64,000 bases of DNA. Source: Holtiella tumoricola. GTDB taxonomy: Bacteria > Bacillota > Clostridia > Lachnospirales > Cellulosilyticaceae. Position 1 is the first letter of the stretch, and each line of letters starts with the position of its first letter. Where the stretch lies: positions 1 to 64,000 of the forward strand of contig NZ_JAQIFT010000007.1 in assembly GCF_027857615.1 (NCBI RefSeq), in the 5' to 3' direction. A program made the translations under genes and the position numbers. Shown piece by piece: positions 58,314-64,000 of this stretch. The notes below the pieces were generated by a model. The model ran no database searches, was not told where the DNA came from, and saw only the letters and a program-made list of their open reading frames with translations.

Positions 58314-59726
58314 ATGAAGAGTATAAGGAATGCATTGATGAGTATTATGCTTATAAGCTGTTTAGTGATACCTAATCTAATGTATGCATCTAGCCAAGGG
58401 TACATGACAACTGGTGAGTTTGTAAAGTTATTAGAATCATTGGATACCTATAGACGTTTAGAGGATGTAAGTAATATAGAAGCAGTACTTACTAGAAAAG
58501 ATGCAGCAAACATATTGGTGAAGTTAATGGGATATGAAGGTATAGCAAAAGATTATGAAAATAGTAGTGAGTTTAAAGATGTAACCCAATATAAGGGCAA
58601 TATTGCTCTTGTTAAAGAATTAGGAATTATGAGTGGAGTGAGTGAAACAACTTTTAATCCTACAGGGAAAGTTTCTAAAGAACAGGCAGATACTATTTAT
58701 GAACGTCTAATGACTAAATTAAGTATACCTACTAAATGGAATCATGCATTTTATGCGATTTCATCCAGTAACCAGATGGATTTAATACCTGAGTATGATG
58801 CGATTAGTTTTGGATGGTCTCAGGTAGTATATGATGATACTAACCAAAATTTTAATTTGGAAAGTACTAATGGAAATAATGATTTTAAGATACCAGCAGG
58901 ATTTTCTGTACCATTGGATTTAGTAAAAGAAAATGGAGGAGAAGCCTATCTTATGATTTTCTTTGAAGACCACAATCAATTGGCTCAAAAGTTGTTAAAT
59001 GACTCTGGCAAAAGTGAGTATCTAATTAGTCAAATAGTGGGATTATGTAACCAGGTTTCAAAAGATGGTGTTACAAGAAGTTTTGATGGTGTAACAATTG
59101 ACTTTGAAAACTTTATAAGTAGTGATTTGAAAGAAGCATATATAAATTTTTTAGACAAGTTAAATCTAGAATTAAAAAAGAATAATAAAAAGTTAAATGT
59201 AGCATTACAACCTAATATCTATTTTAAGGGATATGATTATAAAGGAATAGGCCAAATAGCAGATAAAATAATTCTTATGGCTCACGATTATGCACCTACA
59301 AAATTATCAGTATTTGAGCAAGAACTAGGAGTTGTGATGACACCAATTACGCCTATTAATGAAATTTATAAAGTACTTAATGAGATTACTCATCCAGTAA
59401 CAGGAACTGAAAATAGGGATAAGATTGTACTTCAAATTTCTTATGGAAGTGTACAGTGGCAAGTAAAAGATAATAAGATAATAAATGCAAAGCCTTATAC
59501 ACCAAGCTATGATAAAATTTATGGCAGGCTTAATATGGAGGGCATGAAAGGGATATATAACGAACAATATCAAAATGCATATGCAACTTATGAACAAGAA
59601 GGTATTAAAAATGTTATATGGTATGAGAATAATAAAAGTGTTAAGGCAAAAATAGATTTAGCAAAATTATTTGGAGTTAATAATGTATCTTATTGGCGCT
59701 TAGGAACTATACCTCAGTATGAATAG
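58314..59726 (+). CDS. Exported glycoside hydrolase family 18 protein with SLH-like N-terminus
   Basis: The 470 residues start with a signal peptide (KSIRNALMSIMLISCLVIPN, LMYASS). Residues 30-140 look like one or two SLH-type modules (TRKDAANILVKLMGYEGI, FKDVTQYKGNIALVKELGIM). The rest is a GH18 barrel with the catalytic motif DGVTIDFE (Asp263, Glu265), LNVALQPN, KIILMAHDYAP and a final VSYWRLG. GH18 enzymes of this type in Clostridia often act on peptidoglycan-like GlcNAc linkages, including spore cortex hydrolases; the exact substrate is not clear. AAGGGGATG lies about 12 bases before the ATG. Confidence 0.85.
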   Translation: MKSIRNALMSIMLISCLVIPNLMYASSQGYMTTGEFVKLLESLDTYRRLEDVSNIEAVLTRKDAANILVKLMGYEGIAKDYENSSEFKDVTQYKGNIALVKELGIMSGVSETTFNPTGKVSKEQADTIYERLMTKLSIPTKWNHAFYAISSSNQMDLIPEYDAISFGWSQVVYDDTNQNFNLESTNGNNDFKIPAGFSVPLDLVKENGGEAYLMIFFEDHNQLAQKLLNDSGKSEYLISQIVGLCNQVSKDGVTRSFDGVTIDFENFISSDLKEAYINFLDKLNLELKKNNKKLNVALQPNIYFKGYDYKGIGQIADKIILMAHDYAPTKLSVFEQELGVVMTPITPINEIYKVLNEITHPVTGTENRDKIVLQISYGSVQWQVKDNKIINAKPYTPSYDKIYGRLNMEGMKGIYNEQYQNAYATYEQEGIKNVIWYENNKSVKAKIDLAKLFGVNNVSYWRLGTIPQYE

Positions 59727-59795
59727 AGAAAAGGTCATTTTTACATAATAGGTGGAATATAATAATAACGAACCTATAGAGAAAGTAGGTAAGTT

Positions 59796-60176
59796 ATGGA
59801 TCAGTTTATGCGCATTAATTTAGAAAGAGATATTAATGAGATTACCAAACTTATCAAAGGTTATATGACCAAAACTTATATAGATGAATTGACAAGGGAA
59901 GTAAGCAGATGTGAAGATTTATGTAATAATAATCGTTCTAAAGAAGTACAACTTCTAGAAGCATTGATACCTTTTTTACCTGTAGAAAAAAGAGGATTAT
60001 TTGAAGAAGTAGGTAAGATGTTAAGATATGAACAGGTGGCAGATATGATATTGCCTAAAATAGCGATTCCACATCAGCATGATGGTATGCGACAAGATAC
60101 CAATGAACAGTTTATGCAAGAAATTATTATTAAAGTACTTTTGTTTAAGATTATGAATACAATTGAAAAACGCTAG
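59796..60176 (+). CDS. Hypothetical protein (126 aa)
   Basis: ATG 59796 follows GAAAGTAGGTAAGTT. The product is helical and charged (RINLERDINEITKLIKGYMT, TREVSRCEDLCNNNRSKEVQ, LEALIPFLPVEKRGLFEEVG). No signal peptide or known domain. It may belong with the unknown helical proteins at 57.2-58.1 kb. A perfect terminator overlaps its stop. Confidence 0.65.
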   Translation: MDQFMRINLERDINEITKLIKGYMTKTYIDELTREVSRCEDLCNNNRSKEVQLLEALIPFLPVEKRGLFEEVGKMLRYEQVADMILPKIAIPHQHDGMRQDTNEQFMQEIIIKVLLFKIMNTIEKR

Positions 60177-60202
60177 AACATTCAATGTTCTAGCGTTTTT
60201 TT
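60166..60202. terminator. Perfect bidirectional terminator
   Basis: AAAAACGCTAGAACAT pairs with ATGTTCTAGCGTTTTT around TCA. It is shared by the 126-aa gene and the convergent small membrane gene, whose stop touches it. Confidence 0.93.
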
Positions 60203-60467
60203 ATTTGTTGAAAGATGTGTTGGAAAAGAAAAAGAAAGCAAGAATAATAAGAATAAGCATGTTGGATGATTTGCCGTCACATCCTCCAAATAGGTCTTTG
60301 CCGTTTAAAAAAACAAGTGCTATAAGGATAAGCCATATCCATTCATTATTGCCACAACCGAATCTAAATAGTGAAGTCTGCGCCTGAGATGTATTTTCGG
60401 TAGTGGAGTTGTAGAAGCAGTTTGGTGAGTCTTCCGCTTGAGAATGAGTGTTGATAAAGTCTGACAT
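60201..60467 (-). CDS. Small membrane protein (88 aa)
   Basis: ATG 60467 follows AGGAGGTATTTCCT. Residues 1-40 are polar with Ser, Asn and two Cys; then come two hydrophobic runs (EWIWLILIALVFLNGKDLFG, MLILIILAFFFFSN). It is the first of three small hydrophobic genes in a row on this strand. The polar N-terminus plus Trp/Phe-rich ILILIILAFFFF end recalls small spore or coat-associated proteins of clostridia, but this is only a resemblance. Confidence 0.65.
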   Translation of the reverse strand: MSDFINTHSQAEDSPNCFYNSTTENTSQAQTSLFRFGCGNNEWIWLILIALVFLNGKDLFGGCDGKSSNMLILIILAFFFFSNTSFNK

Positions 60468-60556
60468 AGGAAATACCTCCTGAAATACTTATCTACAACT
60501 ATTTTATTATAGGATATGGCAAAAAATAACTAATTAATCAATGGGCTAAGATAGGA

Positions 60557-60757
60557 TTAGCATAAACCGCCATTGTTAAAGCAGCAGAAGAAAAGAACAG
60601 CGATGATAATCCACCAGTAGTTTCCAAATCCGCATTCGTTCTTGCAGCCACAGCCACAACTATTTCCACTAAATAAATTCTCAATTAATTCACATCCATC
60701 TAAGCAGCAGAAGAAGAAGAAAGCGATAATGATCCAGATCCAAGTATTGTTACACAT
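60557..60757 (-). CDS. Cys-rich small membrane protein (66 aa)
   Basis: ATG 60757 follows AAAGGTGGTAACTAT. Two near-identical hydrophobic runs (WIWIIIAFFFFCCLDGCELI and WWIIIAVLFFCCFNNGGLC) flank a Gly/Cys loop (SCGCGCKNECGFG), so the protein is an internal duplication with about ten cysteines. It is likely a membrane or coat protein with metal-binding or disulfide potential. Function unknown. Confidence 0.65.
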   Translation of the reverse strand: MCNNTWIWIIIAFFFFCCLDGCELIENLFSGNSCGCGCKNECGFGNYWWIIIAVLFFCCFNNGGLC

Positions 60758-60839
60758 ATATAGTTACCACCTTTCATGAATTTCACAAAGTTAATGTTTG
60801 GAGTTATTTACAATTAAATTTAAGTTTTAAGTTTAGAGT

Positions 60840-60867
60840 CAAACTTAAGCTATAAAGCCTAAGTTTG
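60840..60867. repeat. Inverted repeat in AAACTT-rich spacer
   Basis: CAAACTTAAGC at 60840-60850 pairs with GCCTAAGTTTG at 60857-60867 with one mismatch. The flanks carry further AAGTTTGAAGTTTGAAGTTTT repeats. It may end transcription of the leftward gene at 60925-61089. Confidence 0.5.
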
Positions 60868-60924
60868 AAGTTTGAAGTTTTGATTGTTACTTCAATATTA
60901 TCTTATGAGATTAGGGAAAAAATG

Positions 60925-61089
60925 TTACTCGTTTTTTCCATTTTTATCTAATAAAAAAATTAAAAGTAAAAAAAGGAGGATAGTGTCTGTAGAAAAGGAG
61001 GAATGAAGTTGTCTTTTAGAATTTGCAGTGTTTAAGAAATTTGGATCAATATCTTTATGATTTTCTTGGTCTGGAGTAAAAAGATGCAT
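60925..61089 (-). CDS. Small protein with C-terminal transmembrane helix (54 aa)
   Basis: On the reverse strand AAAGGAAGTGAATTT precedes ATG 61089. The 54 residues are polar first (MHLFTPDQENHKDIDPNFLN, TANSKRQLHSS) and end with TILLFLLLIFLLDKNGKNE, a single hydrophobic run. It is the third member of a row of small hydrophobic genes with the two downstream. Function unknown. The ribosome-binding site and the row support it being real. Confidence 0.6.
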   Translation of the reverse strand: MHLFTPDQENHKDIDPNFLNTANSKRQLHSSFSTDTILLFLLLIFLLDKNGKNE

Positions 61090-61170
61090 AAATTCACTTC
61101 CTTTTAATGAAATGTTTTGTACTATAATATGAGCTTATATAGTTTTATATACAAAAATGAAAATTATGTA

Positions 61171-61240
61171 TTGACATCTAAATTACTATTGTATACAATT
61201 ATACCAATAATAATTTTCAGAAATTTAATGTATACAATAC
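61171..61240 (+). promoter_or_regulatory. Sigma-A promoter with two TGTATACAAT operators
   Basis: TTGACA at 61171-61176 and TACAAT at 61194-61199 are 17 bases apart, a consensus promoter. The -10 is inside the palindrome ATTGTATACAAT (61188-61199). A second TGTATACAAT at 61229-61238 lies 39 bases further down as ATGTATACAATACAT. TTGTATACAA fits the GntR/FadR-type operator pattern TnGTnnnACnA, so a GntR-like repressor is likely to control the citrate genes; the regulator is not in the window. Confidence 0.7.
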
Positions 61241-61265
61241 ATGTTAATTCAAAAGGGGGATTAGA

Positions 61266-62633
61266 ATGTTTGAAATAGATAAGAAGTCGAATTTGTTAGA
61301 ATTACCAGAATACCGCTATCAGCTTAAAGAAGTTGATACACCAGTTATGTTTAGAGAATTTTATCCATATGAAGAAATTCCTAAGATTGCCTTCAATAAT
61401 GTGCATGTTCCAATTAACATGCCATCAGATATCTGGATTACGGATACAACTTTTAGAGATGGCCAACAGTCTAGAGCCCCTTATACAACAGAGCAAATAG
61501 TTAAGATTTATAAGATGTTGAATAGATTAGGTGGACCTAAAGGGATTATCAGACAAACGGAATTTTTCCTTTATAGTGAGCAAGATAGGCGTGCTGCATT
61601 AGAATGTATGGAGCTAGGATATGAGTTCCCTGAGATTACATCATGGATTCGTGCTTCAAAGAAAGATTTCCAACTTGTAAAGGATATGGGGATTAAAGAA
61701 ACGGGTATTTTAGTAAGTTGCTCGGATTATCATATTTTTCATAAACTTCATATGAAACGTAGCGAAGCAATTGAACATTATTTAGGTGTAGTGAAGGAGT
61801 GTATTGAAGCTGGTGTTAAACCTCGTTGCCACTTTGAGGATATAACAAGAGCAGATATTTTCCATTTTGTTATTCCGTTTGCACGCGAGCTTATGAAATT
61901 AATGGAAGAAACTGGTGTACCAGTGAAAATTCGTGCTTGTGATACTATGGGCTATGGCGTATGCTACCCAGGTTCTATGATTCCAAGAAGTGTGCATGGC
62001 ATTATTTATAACTTGCACAAAGATGCAGGTGTACCTCATGAACTTCTTGAATGGCATGGACATAATGACTTTTATCGTGCAGTAGCAAACTCAACAGTAG
62101 CATGGTTATACGGAGCAAGTAGTGTTAACTGTTCTTTATTTGGAATAGGAGAGCGTACAGGAAATACACCATTAGAAGCAATGGTTATAGAGTATGCACA
62201 GTTAAAAGGTACATTAGATGGAATGGACCCTACAGTTATAACAGAACTTGCGGAATACTATGAGAGAGAACTCGGTGAAGTTATTCCACCAAGAACACCA
62301 TTTGTAGGTAAGAACTTTAATGTAACGCGTGCAGGAATCCATGCAGATGGACTTCTTAAAAATGAAGAAATCTATAATATTTTTGATACAGATAAATTAT
62401 TGAATCGTCCAGCACGTGTTGCTATTAGTAACACATCAGGGCTAGCAGGTATCGCTCATTGGATTAATAGTAACCCAAGTCTTTATGATTTAAATGAGTT
62501 AGATAAAAATGATCCACTGTGTCTATATTTGAAGCAATGGGTAGATGAAGAATATGAAAATGGACGTGTAACTTTAATTACAGATGAAGAGTTAGAACAA
62601 TTAATCGAAGAATATATGAGTAAAAAACAATAG
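61266..62633 (+). CDS. Re-citrate synthase / 2-isopropylmalate synthase-like enzyme
   Basis: ATG 61266 follows AAAGGGGGATTAG. The 455 residues contain the DRE-TIM metallolyase signature TDTTFRDGQQSRAPYTTEQ, then EFPEITSWIRASKKD, CSDYHIFHKL, CHFEDITRADIFHFVIPF and the metal-binding HGHNDFYRAVANSTVAW. As I recall it, the sequence is closer to the clostridial Re-citrate synthase (C. kluyveri type) than to LeuA, and it lacks the C-terminal LeuA regulatory domain. The next gene is aconitase. This supports condensation of acetyl-CoA and oxaloacetate to citrate for glutamate synthesis. Family certain, exact substrate inferred. Confidence 0.82.
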   Translation: MFEIDKKSNLLELPEYRYQLKEVDTPVMFREFYPYEEIPKIAFNNVHVPINMPSDIWITDTTFRDGQQSRAPYTTEQIVKIYKMLNRLGGPKGIIRQTEFFLYSEQDRRAALECMELGYEFPEITSWIRASKKDFQLVKDMGIKETGILVSCSDYHIFHKLHMKRSEAIEHYLGVVKECIEAGVKPRCHFEDITRADIFHFVIPFARELMKLMEETGVPVKIRACDTMGYGVCYPGSMIPRSVHGIIYNLHKDAGVPHELLEWHGHNDFYRAVANSTVAWLYGASSVNCSLFGIGERTGNTPLEAMVIEYAQLKGTLDGMDPTVITELAEYYERELGEVIPPRTPFVGKNFNVTRAGIHADGLLKNEEIYNIFDTDKLLNRPARVAISNTSGLAGIAHWINSNPSLYDLNELDKNDPLCLYLKQWVDEEYENGRVTLITDEELEQLIEEYMSKKQ

Positions 62634-62757
62634 AACTATAGGAAATGGATAAAAAAATAATGTACTAATGAAAACAGGGTTGTACAAATATACTCTAGAT
62701 TAAATTTTTATAATTATATATAATATTTTATATAGATTAGAATATAGGAGGGGAAGC

Positions 62758-64000
62758 ATGGGATTTACATTAACTGAGAAAGTATTAAAAGCTCATCTTG
62801 TAGAAGGTGAAATGGTAAAAGGGCAAGAAATAGGAATTCGTATAGATCAAACATTAACACAAGATTCAACAGGAACAATGGCTTATTTACAATTTGAAGC
62901 AATGGGTATTGATCAAGCTAAGACAAAACGTTCTGTAGCATACATTGATCACAATATGCTTCAACAAGGGTTCGAAAATGCAGATGACCATAAATACATT
63001 CAAACAGTTACACATAAACATGGAATTTATTTTTCTAAGCCTGGAAATGGAATTTGCCATCAAGTACATGTAGAACGTTTTGGTGTGCCAGGGCAAACTC
63101 TATTAGGTTCTGATAGCCATACACCAACAGGTGGTGGAATAGGAATGATAGCTATAGGAGCTGGGGGACTAGATGTAGCAGTTGCTATGGGAGGGGGTAC
63201 TTATTACATTACGATGCCTAAAGTAGTCAATGTTGAGCTTATAGGTAAGCTTAAATCTGGCGTATCAGCTAAAGATATCATTTTAGAAGTACTTCGTAAC
63301 TTAAGTGTTAAAGGTGGTGTTGGCAAGGTTATTGAGTACACAGGAGAAGGGGTTAAATCTTTATCTGTTCCAGAACGTGCAACCATTACCAATATGGGAG
63401 CAGAATTAGGTGCTACAACTTCTGTTTTTCCAAGTGATGAAGTGACACATGCCTTTTTGAAAGCTCAATCTAGAGAAGCTGATTTCACACCATTAACTGC
63501 AGATCAAGATGCTGTATATGATGAAAAACTTACTATTAATTTAGATGAGTTAGAACCATTAGTAGCCCTTCCTCATAGCCCAGATAATGTAAAAACAGTT
63601 AGTGAAGCAGCAGGTGTTAAAGTAGACCAAGTAGCTATTGGAAGTTGTACAAACGGATCTTATTTAGATTTAATGAAAGTAGCTAAGATTCTTAAAGGTA
63701 AAACAGTTCATAAAGATGTAAGTTTGGTTATTGCACCAGGTTCTAAACAAGTTTTAACTATGCTTGCAGCTAATGGTGCACTTGCAGATTTAGTAGCTGC
63801 TGGTGCACGTATATTAGAATCAGGGTGTGGGCCTTGTATCGGTATGGGGCAAGCTCCAGCAACTGATGCCATTTCACTTCGTACTTTCAATCGTAACTTT
63901 AAGGGTCGTTGTGGTACCACTTCAGCAGGGGTATACCTCGTAAGTCCAGAAACTGCAGCAGTAAGTGCTTTAACAGGTGTTCTTACTTCACCACTTACTA
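62758..64000 (+). CDS. Aconitate hydratase (5' part, runs off the window)
   Basis: ATG 62758 follows ATAGGAGGGGAAGC. The visible 414 codons read MGFTLTEKVLKAHLVEGEMV, SDSHTPTGGGIGMIAIGAGG, with the iron-sulfur Cys residues in GSCTNGSYLDL and ESGCGPCIGMGQAP, and GRCGTTSAGVYL near the cut end. This is the shorter (about 640-residue) aconitase type of anaerobic bacteria. It isomerises citrate to isocitrate and lies 124 bases after the citrate-synthase-like gene, so both serve the oxidative branch toward glutamate. A stop is not reached. Confidence 0.93.
   Translation, partial: MGFTLTEKVLKAHLVEGEMVKGQEIGIRIDQTLTQDSTGTMAYLQFEAMGIDQAKTKRSVAYIDHNMLQQGFENADDHKYIQTVTHKHGIYFSKPGNGICHQVHVERFGVPGQTLLGSDSHTPTGGGIGMIAIGAGGLDVAVAMGGGTYYITMPKVVNVELIGKLKSGVSAKDIILEVLRNLSVKGGVGKVIEYTGEGVKSLSVPERATITNMGAELGATTSVFPSDEVTHAFLKAQSREADFTPLTADQDAVYDEKLTINLDELEPLVALPHSPDNVKTVSEAAGVKVDQVAIGSCTNGSYLDLMKVAKILKGKTVHKDVSLVIAPGSKQVLTMLAANGALADLVAAGARILESGCGPCIGMGQAPATDAISLRTFNRNFKGRCGTTSAGVYLVSPETAAVSALTGVLTSPLT

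Overview
The window is AT-rich DNA from a low-GC Gram-positive anaerobe, most likely a member of the Clostridia (Lachnospirales-like; a Cellulosilyticum-type host is a guess). The clues are strong AGGAGG ribosome-binding sites with frequent GTG and TTG starts, a T-box leader in front of leuS, an indolepyruvate:ferredoxin oxidoreductase operon, a Re-citrate-synthase-type gene followed by aconitase, and a contractile-tailed prophage of PBSX/P2-like layout.

Positions 1 to about 37.7 kb are one prophage whose left end (integrase, repressor, early promoters) lies outside the window. 1-9.8 kb is the early/replication module: many small proteins, a NUMOD4-HNH homing-type endonuclease, a protein with an SSB-like acidic tail, a replisome organizer, a DnaC/DnaI-like helicase loader, a RuvC-like resolvase and a 'replication terminator'-type protein. 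9.9-13.4 kb is the switch region: a lone leftward exported-protein gene, an orphan C5 DNA methyltransferase, an ArpU/RinA-like late regulator whose last codons carry a likely late promoter, a short structured leader ending in an intrinsic terminator, and an orphan D12-class adenine methyltransferase. 13.4-36 kb is the late module: terS, two tiny membrane proteins, terL, portal, a MuF head protein with a toxin-like C-terminus and a probable immunity gene, scaffold, decoration, capsid E, connectors, sheath, tube, a tail chaperone with a textbook -1 frameshift signal, tape measure, hub/baseplate and fibres. Holin and an M15 endolysin follow at 36.5-37.6 kb, closed by a strong terminator.

37.7-41.3 kb is a decayed accessory strip: a broken aminoglycoside-phosphotransferase-like gene, a secreted toxin-like gene whose signal peptide is one base out of frame, a probable immunity gene, further gene fragments, and a dense series of hairpins including a 40-bp perfect palindrome. 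The right prophage boundary is probably within or beside this strip, but no attachment repeat can be identified without the left end.

41.3-64 kb is host chromosome: a Cys-rich protein of unknown role, a chemotaxis receptor, a split ThrE-type exporter, iorA-iorB, glyA, an EF-G-like GTPase with a degenerate G4 motif, two tandem zinc-ribbon membrane proteins, an MgtC-like protein, T-box/leuS, an SGNH esterase, uncharacterised proteins, a GH18 hydrolase with an SLH-like N-terminus, three small hydrophobic proteins, and finally a Re-citrate-synthase-like gene plus the 5' part of aconitase behind a consensus promoter overlapped by a GntR-like operator. Most host transcription units end in long perfect hairpins, so their boundaries are easy to read.
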